Shown piece by piece: positions 1 through 13,470 of a DNA stretch of 64,000 nt; position 1 is the stretch's first letter; every line of letters starts with the position of its first letter. Source of the DNA: Myxocyprinus asiaticus (taxonomy: Eukaryota; Chordata; Actinopteri; Cypriniformes; Catostomidae); contig NC_059382.1 of NCBI RefSeq assembly GCF_019703515.2, positions 11,046,001-11,110,000 of the forward strand, written 5' to 3'. Both the position numbers and the translations under genes were made by a program. The notes under the pieces are model-generated. The model did not search any database. It was not told where the DNA came from and was given only the letters and a program-made list of their open reading frames with translations.

Positions 1-375
1 AACTAGTACAAATAGTTCCACAGGTCATTCTAAAGCAGCTGCATTAACGAGTTGACCAGAAAACATTTATTGACTGCCATTTTGTTCCCTGCGATTTAAA
101 TACTTGTTTAATGTGACCAAGCAACTTGATGTTTTGGATAAGTACAGTACAAAATCATTTGCATTTTAAAAATGTATGGATAGCTGCCTTCTTTGGATGC
201 CTACACACTAGAGACAGCTCAGACAGAGCATTTGATGGTCATATCTAGAAGGTAGAAGGCCTCGATCTGTGGAAATCTTGTGAGTGTCACATTTGCTGCT
301 ACTAGGGTTAAGAAGGATAATGTTAAGTGTATGGGTAGGGTTAGGTTTACACGTAGGTTGTGGTTAGGGTTAGAG

Positions 376-1131
376 TTAAAGGGATAGTTCACCCAAAAAT
401 GAAAATTCTTTCATTATTTTCTCACCCTTATTATATCCCAGGTGTGTATGATTTTATCCATATGACACCAGCTGCTAATGTCTTCTAAAGTGAGATGATA
501 TCTTTTGGTGCAAGAGAGATAAATATTTATGTACTTTTTAAACTCTAAATCATGCTTTCGGTCGGCAGCCGTACACACGTGTGACGTAATCACATTGGCA
601 TTGACTTGTGCGTCACAGCCGGAAGAGCAGCTCTGTTTACTAGTGAGGAGGAACGCTGTTGGTTTTGGTTTAGATCTGTTATTATCTGTTTCTTTACTCA
701 CAATGGTGTGTTTGTGTGCTTATGTCTGAAACCGAGTTGAGAATGTAAAATTACCTTGGTATCCATTGCAACGTGAACATGTCACATGAGAGACTGCTTG
801 GACTCCACCCTCTCGTGAAACATTTGATTATAGTTAAAAGTTACTTAAATATTGAGTTTTTTTGCACCAAAAGTGATTGTATCACATTAGAAGACATTAA
901 TTTAACTGCTGGAGTCGTATCAATGACGTTTATGCTGACGGTCTGTGATTTCTGGAGCTTCAAAAGAGAATCTCCATTCACTTGCATTTTAAGGACCTAC
1001 TGAGCTGAGATATTTTTCTATTTTTCTTCAAATATGTTCTGCTGAAGAAAGAAAGTTATAAACACCTGGGATTTCATGAGGGTGAGTAAATAATGAGAGA
1101 ATTTTCATTTTAGGGTGAACTATCCCTTTAA
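376..1131. repeat. foldback MITE, family A (long internal inverted repeats)
   Basis: Begins ttaaagggatagttcaccc and ends in its complement near 1131. The inner halves also mirror each other: aatgtcttctaaagtg near 477 and gtatcacattagaagac near 880. No coding capacity. The same element, longer, is at 60866-61795, and half of a related one is at 62107-62385. Confidence 0.8.
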
Positions 1132-1184
1132 GGACAATAAGGTTGGGTTTCCAGGTACGATTAAATGCATTTACACACAAATTT

Positions 1185-1190
1185 TTTATT
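1185..1190 (-). terminator. candidate trim3 poly(A) signal
   Basis: AATAAA on the minus strand about 530 nt beyond the trim3 stop. This would give a short 3' UTR. Another AATAAA lies at 66-71. The hexamer is common in AT-rich DNA, so this is weak without transcript data. Confidence 0.25.
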
Positions 1191-1719
1191 TTCATGTTTC
1201 ATGAATAAGGCCCACTGTGTAAATGTTGCATGCAAATCTTGAGACTTCGCAGATCAAGAGTTCCATTCTTGACTCTGCGTTTGATGGAAAGGAATGAGTA
1301 AGCTCCAGTTTGAGAGTTAGGTTTAGTGCTGCAGCAAAAGTTGTAGTAACGAAGCAACTCTTTTTTGGCGCACCATCCCCATTGAGTACAATGGATTTGT
1401 AGTGTTCTGACAGCATAAACTCTAGTGTGTAGGCGCCCTTGGTAACTGTTGTATGCTCTATGACCATGTTATTATTTGACTTTGTTCAATATACATTCAG
1501 TTTAGCAATTAACTATTAACAAATCAATTTGAATTGATTGAATATGATGCAACATTCACTAAGCCCTGGGTTCATTCACATCAGGTAAAGCAGTCAAATT
1601 ACTGTAATTATTTCCTGGAGATTCATCTGCAGAGACCTGTGCAAAGGAAAACATGAAATGCAAAAGAAGACTTTTGGACCTTATTCGCTAAACCTTCCAT
1701 GGTCACTACAGGTGAGTCC

Positions 1720-1872
1720 TTACTGCAGGTACCGGTACATTTTGAAACAGTGGTTTCCAGAGTCTGCCACAGCCACGTGGCCATCAGAAGTGAGAGCGAG
1801 ATCCTGTGGACCGTACAGGGGATCTGCCATTGTGTTTATGTAGGACAGAAAGGAGCCAGAACTGTCAAACAC
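1720..1872 (-). CDS. trim3: trim3 coding exon 12: sixth NHL blade and stop
   Basis: Reads [50 protein letters not shown], then TAA. Acceptor taaag before GTGTTT. The preceding intron is about 3.3 kb because a LINE sits in it. Against my recollection of TRIM2/3, this tail has several changes in a nearly invariant stretch: Met for Ser after NT, Asp for Gly in PQ(G)LAL, Ala for Val, Met for Val. Confidence 0.93.
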   Translation of the reverse strand: MFDSSGSFLSYINTMADPLYGPQDLALTSDGHVAVADSGNHCFKMYRYLQ

Positions 1873-4800
1873 CTTAAAGAAAAAACATTGGTTTTAAATC
1901 GAGACTTTCAGAGGTGCAAGTAACTTTACCAATTAAACCTTCGCTAAGTGCCGCCTTCCCTCAGTTACGATTGCTCGCTCTGACAAGCACTGCGGATATC
2001 CCCATAGAAGCAATGAAGCAGAGATGGAACTACAAGCCTGCTTTGACTGCACTGATTGGAGTGTTTTTGAAGCTGTGGACACCAATCTGGACGAGCTTAC
2101 AGATACTGTGACATCATATATCCGTTTCTGTGAGGATATGTGCATTCCTACTAGAACTTATTTAACGTTCAACAATGACAAACCATGGTTTACAGTAAAA
2201 CACAGGCAGCTTCATCAGGCCAAAGAGGATGCTTAATTGGGGATAAAATCTAGTACAATCAGGCCAGAAACACACTGACAAAAAAGATTAGAGTGGCTAA
2301 ATAAAGCTTCTCTGAGAAGCTGAAAAACAAGTTTTCAGCTAACGACCCTGCTCTGACCTTCACTTCACACAAACATCAACACCTGTGTGTCGGGTCTTCT
2401 GGGAAAAAAAAGACAAGGAAAGCACAGGGCCCAGATGGTGTTTCACCCACTTGTCTAAAATCCTGTGCTGACCAGCTGGCCCCCATCATCACACAGATCT
2501 TCAACAGATCACTGGAGCAGTGTGAAGTTCCCTGCTGCTTCAAATGCTCCACCATCATCCTTGTCCCAAAGAAACCCAAAATCACAGGACTTAATGACTA
2601 CAAACCCATCGCTCTGACGTCTGTGGTCATGAAGTCATTTGAGAGACTGGTGTTGGCCCAACTGAAGGACATCACTGGACCCTTTCTGGATCCCCTTCAA
2701 TTTGCTTATCGAGCAAACAGGTCTGTGGATGATGCAGTCAACATGGGACTGCATCTTATCCTGCAACATCTGGACAGACCAGGTACATATGGAAGGATCC
2801 TTTATGTGGACTTCAGTTCAGCTTTCAACACCATCATCCCAGCTATTCTCCAGACTAAATTAAACCAACTCTCTGTTCCCACCTATCTGTCAGTGGATCA
2901 CTAGCTTTCTAACAGATAGGCAGCAGTTAGTGAGACTGGGAAAATTAACTTTCAGCACTGATGTCCCCCAGGGATGTGTGCTCTCCCCACTACTCTTCTC
3001 CCTCTACACCAATGACTGCATCGCCAAGGACCCCTCTGTCAAGCTCCTGAAATTTGCAGATGACACTACTGTCATCGGCCTCATCCAGGATGACGATGAG
3101 TCTGCATACAGAAGGGAGGTTGAACAGTGGCTGTCTGGTGTAGTCAAAACAACCTGGAGCTGAACATGCTCAAAACAGTGGAGATGATAGTGGACTTTAG
3201 GAAGAAAACCCCAACACTGACCCCGCTCACCATTCTGAAAAGCACTGTGGCAGCAGTTGAGTCATTCAGGTTCCTGTGCTCTACCATCTCACAGCACCTG
3301 AAGTGGGAGACTCACATTGACTCCACTGTGAAAAAGCCCCAGCAGAGGGTGTACTTCCTTTGCCAGTTGAGGAAGTTCAACCTGCCACAGGCGCTGCTGA
3401 TTCTGTTCTACTCAGCAATCACTGAGTCTGTCCTCTGCACTTCAATAACTGTCTGGTTTGGTTCAGCTATGAAGTCAGACATCAGAAGACTACAAAGGAC
3501 AGTTCGGACTGCTGAGCAGAATATTGGTTGCCCCCCGCCCTCCCTTCAAGAACTGTACACATCCAAAGTGAGGAAAAGGGCTGGAAAAATCACTCTGGAC
3601 CCCACTTACCCAGCCCACTACATTTTTGAACTGTTGCCTTCTGGAAGGCGCTACAGAGAACCAGAACCGTTAAGGCACAAGAACAGTTTTTTCCCTCAGG
3701 CTATCCATCTCATGAACAGTTAAAACTGCCACATTGAGCAATAATTATGTGCAATACACAGCTTAGTCTATTTATATTTATCCAACATATCCTACCTCTT
3801 CTGCCATTACATTCCCTTCCACTATATGTATACAACAGATTTGTATTTGTACATAAAATGTATAGTTAGGACATTAATAACGTGAAAATTTACGTGAAAA
3901 AAATGTTCAGAACTTCTTAAACTACTTCAAAGTTCTCATCAAAAAATTCTCCGCATGCACGTGTTTTCTCTATTGGTTGCCAGTCTTTACCGCAGTGACC
4001 GGATTGTGGTTACCTTCCTGTTGGTTTCTTCGCTCACCTCGACTCTTCACCTGAGGAGTCCTCATCAGTTATCCCTCTACACTACCATGACGCACTTACG
4101 CCAACGAACACACTTTCCTCCAGAGGATTCCTCGCGGATCTGCGCTCCACACTACCACGACGCACACGAGCCTACGAACACACTCTCCATCTCAACGCTG
4201 CAGTCAGTGCCGGGTTCCCTCACGCTTCGCCAGCTCAGCTGTGTTATACTATTGTTAATAAATTCTGTTAACTTTGCCTCCGCACTTGGATCTCTGGTCT
4301 TATTCTTGACAAGTTTGATTGAAAACTGTGTAGAATGTGAATCAGAATTGAGGCAAAAGATCATTAAAATCACATTAAAAGACAAAAGCGTCACTTGATA
4401 GCGATTACAAACCTCATAACAGTGTAAGTGAAAAGAACTGCTTATAACGTCTCATAACACTCATTTTGATGCTGTGAACTGTTTATTTACAATCACAATT
4501 ACTAAGACCTGAATCAATACCTAAATGAATTAACATTCAGTTGTTAGCTTTAATTTACCTTGGAGGAAATGCAGGATTCCTCGATGTTATACATGCACAT
4601 TTGGGAATCTAGAATGACACACTTTAATCCATAGCATGTACTTCTCAATATTTATTTAAAGATAAAAAAATAAAAAAAAACACTGTGTGTCTTCTCTAGG
4701 TACCTCATGTCACTATTACTAGTGACCCAGCAACAACGGTGTTTAATATTTTTGGATCTGCTTAAAACTATTCCAACACACATTTCTAAGGCTCTCATTG

Positions 4801-7800
4801 AAAAAGGCAAACGCTTGTCAGAGTATTGGTGGCGGGGCAACAGTTGCTAAGATGTTTGTTTAGAAACGCTTTAAAAGGAAGGGCTTAGCGAAGGGTCAAT
4901 TTATTACTAACCTTTTTCTAATAAAGGTCAATATACACTGGCTCTAAAGAATTATTTGGACAAATAAATGCATGTGTCTGCATTAGATAACAAAATATCA
5001 AACCAAGTGGCATCTGTAAACAAATGATTCAGTTGATGTGTATAATGTATAGTTTTATTGTTGAAATACTTTTTGGGGCCACTATATAAAGAATTACATT
5101 TCCACAGCATTGTCCACATAAAATATAAAAAAGATTGATGAATATTTCCCAAACTGTCTATAAAACATTTGTAATCACATTTAATGTGACATTTCAGATA
5201 GAATGTTCTATAGCCCACCTGTATCCTACTGTTACCCCAGTCTGCAACAATAATATTCCCATTGCCATCTACAGCCACCCCGGTGGGTGCATTGAATTGC
5301 CCATTCCCTTCTCCTTGCGAACCAAATTTAAACAGGAACTCCCCATCAGCATTGTAAACCTGCCAGAACAAGAGAGACGTGAATCAATCAAAGACTGAAA
5401 ATAACAATCCGTAGATGGCAATGCAGGATGGAAATATAAAACACAACAGCAACAGTCAAGGAAAGTGAATCAAAAGCATATTTTACTTTGATTTCTGCTT
5501 TACAGCATGTCCTTACAGGATGAATGCACAAAAGTTACATTGAGGCAGAACATTATAAAACATTACTGCAGACCTGGCCAGTGTTTGATGATAACTTGTT
5601 ATGGAAAGTGAAACCTGGACTTACAAGGATTTACACTGTAAGGAAAAGAGCTCACTGTACCTTAACAGAGTGATTGTGGAAGTCCGTCACAACAATTTCA
5701 TTCTTGTTGTTTATAGCCACAAAATGGGGACCTTGCGGCCATAGAAGGAGAGAGAGAAACCATTACATTCAGAAATCGTAAACAGAGGTTTTGTTTCTAA
5801 GGAAATATACAGTGACACAGAAAGCACTTGATTCATGCAGCTTCTACCTCCATGAAGAACAAACAATTCTCTCACCATAGCCCTCTTTATGTGGACCATC
5901 AATTATCTTACAAGTCTTACCTAAGCAGTTTCCTCAAATTAACAAATCAATAATACACTCTAAATAATCAGTATATACTGTAGAAATGTGTTTACGTTTA
6001 TATTTACAAATTTAGCAGATGCTTTTATCAGTAGTTGTGTCTCCTGGGAATCAAACCAATGACCTTGATGTGGCCAGCACCATGCTCCATCATTTGAGCT
6101 GTTTAATACTCACTGAAGACAGGGCCAGATTTGCTCTGCTTCAGCTCTGTTGGCGTATTTGGAGTGTTTTTGTCTGCAGAGAAACAAAAAGTGACAGCTG
6201 ATTAAAAATTACATGAATTTTGCCAATTTTAGTCCTGAGCTCAAGGAGCTAAATGCTGAACATCAGTACAGTGAAAGAACCTAACAATAATAGCTAAATA
6301 AGATATTACCTGCAAACTGTCTCTCTGATGTTCCTTTCGCACCAAATTTGGTCACCAGTTTGCCGTTGGATTGGAAGATGAAGACACAGCAGGCCTTGTT
6401 ATCTGCTGTGATTATATGACCATTTTTGTCCACGGCTACTCCTTTAGGACCCATCAACCGGCCTGCACCGATTTTATTCTGCCGGGAAACCAAGAGAAGG
6501 GCATTTGAGCAACACAAATCAAGCAAATCAATGTGGCAGATATTCATGGAATGCCAGAAACTAGGTAAGTCAGTAAAAGGTTATCTCATTGAAAAAAATA
6601 AAAAATAAAAATAAAAAATTGACAAAAGCAATGAGTTAAATAATAACAAAAATGTTCTAACATAAAGGTGCAGTATGTAACAATTTTCATGTAATATTTT
6701 CCTTTTTGTTGCCAATGTGTGAATGTCTTGTAACACAACTTACAAAATAAGCCCTTCCCGGACTTCCTAGGTTGCCTATTAAAGCCTGTAGACTGATTTT
6801 CATGTGAAGGGAGTGGGTCGGTTTTGCTGGGAAAATCCAAAGGATGTGACGTTTTTGCGCACTCCCGAGAGCCTTGCCTCAGTAATAGCTTCTCTTCCGC
6901 TATTTAACAGTGACAACAGACAGTCTGCAACACTAGGTAACGTTATCTTAGAGATGGAATCCAACAAGCATCCGGCTTCCAGCAAAACACCGACTCCTAC
7001 ACAAACTCAGAGTCAGCCAAAAAAACAAAAATTAAAAAAGATGTATCTACTGAATCCCGTCTGGCTAAGCGGGAACGTGATCGTGGTTGAGCGAAAACTA
7101 GAGTGAACATTGGCAGGGCATTTGATTTCTGGAGGGATCTTCATTCGGTTTTGGGGATCAAAACCGACCCTGAATTGGTGTTCTTCTTACTGGACAAGTA
7201 AGCTTACATAACTGCAAAGCATGTGAAATATAGTGCCATAAGGATTGATCTGTGTAAATTTAGCTAACTTGATCTTGCCTGCTAACGCTGACGAATTGCA
7301 AGCTACCTAGCTTCGTAACTTTCAAATAATTTCAACGATCTTCTCTTTATACTAAAAGTCAGGTATTCAGGATAAATTTAAGCAAATACGCTGGTATACG
7401 TAAACATATGGCATACAAAGCATACAATAGTGCAACATAACTGCAGTGCAACAGTAAACTGTCTGGTATAGTTTGGTAGTATGCAGCTGTATGTGTGTAT
7501 CAGTATGCTACACTATATTGCCAAAAGTATTCGCTCATCTGCCTTTAGATGCATATGAACTTAAGTGACATCCCATTCTTAATCCATAGGGTTTAATATG
7601 ACGTCGGCCCACCCTTTGCAGCTATAACAGCTTCAACTCTTCTGGGAAGGCTTTCCACAAGGTTTAGGAGTGTGTTTATGGGAATTTTTGACCATTCTTC
7701 CAGAAGCACATTTGTGAGGTCAGACACTGATGTTGGACGAGAAGGCCTGGCTCGCAGTCTTCGCTCTAATTCATCCCAAAGGTGCTCTATCGGGTTGAGG

Positions 7801-10800
7801 TCAGGACTCTGTGCAGGCCAGTCAAGTTCTTCCACACCAAACTCGCTCATCCATGTCTTTATGGACCTTGCTTTGTGCACTGGTGCGCAGTCATGTTGGA
7901 ACAGGAAGGGGCCATCCCCAAACTGTTCCCACAAATTTGGGAGCATGGAATTGTCCAAAATCTCTTGGTATGCTGAAGCATTCAGATTTCCTTTCACTGG
8001 AACTAAGGGGCCAAGCCCAGCTCCTGAAAAACAACCCCACACCATAATCCCCCCTCCACCAAACTTCACAGTTGGCACAATGCAGTCAGACAAGTACCGT
8101 TCTCCTGGCAACCGCCAAAACCAGACTCATCCATCAGATTGCCAGATGGAGAAGCGTGATTTGTCACTCCAGAGAACGCGTCTCCACTGCTCTAGAGTCC
8201 AGTGGCGGCGTGATTTACACCACTGCATCCGACGCTTTGCATTGCACTTGGTGATGTATGGCTTGGATGCAGCTGCTCGGCCATGGAAACCCATTCCATG
8301 AAGCTCTCTACGCACTGTTCTTGAGCTAATCTGAAAGCCACATGAACTTTGGAGGTCTGTAGCGATTGACTCTGCAGAAAGTTGCCGACCTCTGCGCACT
8401 ATGCGCCTCAGCATCCGCTGACCCCACTCTGTCATTTTACGTGGCCTACCACTTCGTGGCTGAGTTGCTGTCATTCCCAATCGCTTCCACTTTGTTATAA
8501 TACCACTGACAGTTGACTGTGGAATATTTAGTAGCGAGGAAATTTCACGACTGGACTTGTTGCACAGGTGGCATCCTATCACAGTACCACACTATTATTC
8601 ACTGAGCTCCTGAGAGCGGCCCATTCTTTCACAAATGTTTGTAGAAGTAGTCTGCATGCCTAGGTGCTTCATTTTATACACCTGTGGCCATGGAAGTGAT
8701 TAGAACACCTGAATTCAATTATTTGGATGGGTGAGCGAATACTTCTGGCAATATAGTGTATGTTAGCTGATAAGTAGTTTTAGTATAGTCTCAAAGTTTG
8801 TAGTAAAACTATCATAAATGTGTAACTTTAATTATGCTACCTCATCTGTCAGCATGATGCCGCTGAATCACGTTCAGTCTCTTTGTAGGTTATGTCATTG
8901 TTTTGGTCGATGCTGGCTTGCTCGTGTCCATATGGAGTGTGTGCATGTGCGCGAGCACGAGCAACAGGTAGCTGGCTGCAGTTCACTTAACGGCCACAGG
9001 TGTCATTAATAACAAGGGTTTCTGAATCTTACATAATGCACCTTTAAAAACTTTAACTTTTCCCCCATCACTTACATGTCAATGAGGAAGACATGACTGA
9101 AAATGAACATATAATTACATTTGCAAGCCTTGAGTTTAATATGCAAAGTTTGATTTACATGGTTATGATTCCTGGATTTATGTTTTTATTTAAATTAATT
9201 ATTATAATGTTTTGTATATTTTTGTATATATATATATATATACATACTGTATTTATTTTTATTTTGAAACTAATGTCACAAAAGAAATGTAACATACCTT
9301 AAACTTCCCATCCGGGGAGAAGATGCTGAGCCATCTGTTGTCATAGTCGGCCACAATAATGTCACCATTCATGTCCACCGCAACACCAGTGGGTCGCTGC
9401 AGCTGGCCAGGGGAGCGACCCCTAATCCCAAATTTCAGCTTGAATTGACCATCATTGGAGAACACCTACCAAATCACAAAATGCATCAACCATTTAAATA
9501 TGTATATGCCATTTCTCTAAATATTGTTCCTATGTTAAACATTGATAACAGGCCTCTACGTAGCTATCTTTCCATTCAAGTTACAAATTTATGCACAAAA
9601 TCGGAATATCGCAAAACAGTTTGTGAATGTTTCCATCCCATGTGTTTAAGAGAACAAAATCGTCACTTCTGGGAAAATTGGTGCAAAATAGGAATTAAAA
9701 TGGAAGTTGAAGCCAAGATGCTATTTGATGATATTGATGTTATTCTTTGAGCGAATTATGTATGGCTTGTTGAGGCAAAATCACATGACTTTTTTGATGC
9801 GCGTCTACATTGCTGGAATATATTCGGTAAATGTGATTCCATCCTAATTTCTGCACATCTTCTTATTGAAAAATAAAATAAAAATCCACCTCAAGCAAGG
9901 GTATAATTTTTTATGTGCATTTTGAAGATTTTATTCACATCTTACTGTTTCCATCCAGGATTTTGTATGTGATAACCCAAAATTCACATAAAAATATGTG
10001 GATGGAAACCCAGTTAATGTTACCTGTATGCACTGGTTGTTACTGTCAGCTACCACAATTCGTCCATTGGTGGTGGTAGAGATGCCCTGCAGATTGGAGA
10101 ATTCCCCCCGCTCACGTCCTCTCGTCCCTGTCACATCAATAAGAAATCTGCAGTATTAATACTGACCCATTCTGACACAGGCAAGTGAAAAAGTGCAGAT
10201 ATAACCTTTTCTTTACAGGTCAACTTTCAAAGGACATTATTGCAATCTTCATAAAAAAAGGTTTATACTATAAACAAAAAATTTTCAATTATACTGTAAT
10301 GCTTAACAGATCTTTAGTTAAGGTACAACCAATATTTAAATGAAAAAGCATTAAAAACTAATTTTTATGCACTTCTAGTAAAGGTTTGAATATTTACCGG
10401 TATATATTTTTCACGTTTAGAAAATAAGTCACGAAAACTACAATATGACATAACAAAATTGGAATTATGGGAATAATGCAGTTACTAAAACAATGTTAAA
10501 CAAATCAGAAGCTCTTATATTTTAGCTTCTTAAAAGTATAGCTTTTTAAAATATAATGTTGCTTGTTTAAACAATCAAAGAAATTACATTAAACAGCCTT
10601 TCCCATGATGGGAGTGCTATCAACCTACAGTGGCACACAAACTAAAACTTCAATGTATAGTTATCATTCTTACTTTTAACCACAATGTACAAACAACTCT
10701 TCACCCACCCACTCTGTAGATGAGCTCGTCCTCTATTGGGTTCTCCTTCTTCTTAGTGGTGCTGTACATACTTGAGGGTCTGCGTACCGCCTTTTGTCGC

Positions 10801-13425
10801 ACATGTCCTCCACACCCTCCACCTCCTCCAGGAGACTTTACACGCCTCTTAACGTCATCGGGTGACTGCGGGGCATCACAGGGTTTAACGGCTCGCAGGC
10901 GGAAAGGGCTGCCCCTTACAGGCTGCCCATACAAAAGGACAGAGAAAGAAAACTCGCCCTCTGAGCAAAGTGTGTAGCCGATTTCATATGTGCCGTTCTT
11001 GTTGTCTGTAATCTCCAGTTCGGTGATGGTTCCGTCTGGACCGGTGATCTGAGCCCTCAACGCAGCATTTCCAGTTTTTACTAGCTCACTGTCTTTGTCC
11101 TGGGGAAAAAATAAATGACTGATTGTCTAATTCCTCTAATTTATCTAAAGAACCTTGCAGCAGTACTTTTCAGGACACAGGTCTGTTCTGAAAGAGTCGT
11201 GAAAACAATGCTGAATGCAAAAAATAAAATGCAGCTAACCACAGAGTCAGGCATAGTTAGGGTAGCAAAATAAATAGGCGTACTAACATTTAAAAGGGAA
11301 GAGAAAACGATTCCCTTATCATTTGTTGTTGACATCAAAGTCTATGTTTCCAATCAAACCCTGAACTGTATTTTGGTACAAATTCATCTGGGTAATATGG
11401 CTAAATAGTACAATATCTGGGCCATTGTTTGTTCCATGTTTTATGCTAAAACATTGCACTTCTGCTGTTGTTTATGCCTTCACAAACTTGTCCCTTTTTT
11501 TTTTTTTACCCAATTTGGAATGCCCAATTCCCAATGCGCATTTAAGTCCTTGTAGTCACGTAGTGATTCGCCTCAATCCGGGTGGCCAACCCATGCATCT
11601 TGTCACGTAGCTTGTTGTGCGCATTGCCACGGAGACATAGCGTGTGTGGAGGCTTCACGCCATCCACCGCAGCATCCACGCTCAACTCACCACGTGCCCC
11701 ACCGAGAACGAACCACATTATAGTGACCACAAGGAGGTTACCCCATGTGACTCTACCCTCCCTAGCAACCGGGCCAATTTGGTTGCTTAGGAGACCAAGC
11801 TGGAGTCACTCAGCACACCCTGGGATTCGAACTAGCGAACTAGAGCCAACTCCAGAGGTGGTAGCCAGTGTCTTTTACCACTGAGCTACCCAGGCCCAAA
11901 CTTGTCCCTTTTTAGCTAAAGCCGATGCCGTTCATGGTAACATTAATAACTTTCATGTTTGATTTTAAGAAAATTTTGTTACTTTTGTTTGATAAACAAT
12001 TTTGGTACTGTGTTGGGTCGTTTTAAGGCAGGATCACTGCCTTAAATTAAACTTAACCCTTGAATGCAGTCCCGGGTCAGTTTGCCCCGTTTAAACTGTT
12101 AACACTTATTTACATCAACTTAACTTTAACTTTTTGGTTTGAAGCTTCCTGACATCCTCCACATGCACGCACACACACATCCATAAATATATACTGTACA
12201 TAAACATATTGTACTGTACATTTTGAGCATTTACTTTATGTAAAATTTGTCAATTTTACATTTGTAAATTAGTGAAAGGTTGGTTATTGATGGTTACTGA
12301 ACAGTTGTTAGGGAGAAAATGTGCAAATTGTGACTGCTGAACTGCGATTTAATGAGCCGGGTCAATTTGACCCGCTAGGTGCTACAGTGTTATTTGATTG
12401 CCAACTGCACGGAAGGGTTCAGGTAGTCTGAGAGTATTCATCAAGTTGCTGTTAGCAATTATTTCAGTTTAATTTAATTACATAGTCTTTTTTAATTGGG
12501 TATATTGACTACTGAAAGTATGCTTCCAATAGTACAAAAGACTCCTTTATTTCAAAAGATTTTTAAATATGACCCCTTTAAAATCTCTGAATATAAAATT
12601 GTAATAGCATCTCTGCCATTTGTTTGGCAGAGAATTTGCCATATGAGAGGGGAAATAGCAGGGCACTTTGGTTTTATAATGCAATGAGTACATGCAGTAT
12701 TGTTAATTAGCACAAACAATTCTGCAATAATTTTAGCCTTCTACCATTGGTCAAAATCAAACCCCATAAAGATAAATACCAAAAACAACACATCACTAAC
12801 CTTAGTGGTCACCGTAACAGTGGTATTTTGGCCAACAACAGCATGTCTGAGTCCCTCTCCAGTAGCCACACTGGTGTGACCCACGGCGCTGGTGGTGAGC
12901 AGGACCCCCAGGTTCTGGATGGACCGCCGCAGCCCCTCTGTCTCCACCTGGCAGTCCAGGTGGCCATTCTCGTGGGGCTGGTCAGGGAAGGCATGGCGGG
13001 CTAGAACCCCCATCCGCTCTCCCATCTGCTTCTGCACCAGGAGCACTTCAGTGGGGCTGCCGTGGTTCAGGGCTTGCTCTGTGAAGCTACAGCTGCTCTG
13101 AATGTTCTCCTTGCCTTGCATTAATGCAGTCAATTGTGCCTGCAACACCTGTAAAGACATATCAGAGGAGTGGGGGTAAGGATAAATACAGCAGATGTCC
13201 CATGAAAAAGGGCCATGTGGTTGTACAATGGTACAGTGAGGGTATCAGATGATTTTTGTGATTAACATTTTTATTGATTTTTCAAAGCAAAGAAAAACAA
13301 AACATATATACAATGAATCAACATTAACTCCCACTACTTCCCCTCCCCAATCAAGAACCCCACCCGACCCCAAATGAACATCCCAGTGGTCTTACATAAG
13401 TACACACATATACAGAGAATCAAAT

Positions 13426-13470
<45 letters not shown>

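Larger units (their letters stand above)
6663..9046. repeat. MITE with taaaggtgca termini, split by a Tc1 element
   Basis: Left end taaaggtgcagtatgtaa and right end ttacataatgcaccttta form imperfect inverted termini. Removing the nested Tc1 (7511-8758) leaves about 1.1 kb without coding capacity. This shows the order of insertion: MITE first, Tc1 second. Confidence 0.6.

Noticed and set aside
3955..4398. 147-codon open frame in the last trim3 intron
   Set aside because: No recognisable domain, and it overlaps short internal repeats; probably chance.
7672..8301. Long open frame on the plus strand across the Tc1 copy
   Set aside because: It is the antisense shadow of the transposase gene; the same shadow appears at 57866-58477 opposite the second copy.
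11850..11897. tRNA-like sequence with A and B boxes
   Set aside because: It is the head of a SINE with poly(A) tail and target duplication; it does not fold into a full acceptor stem followed by normal flanks.
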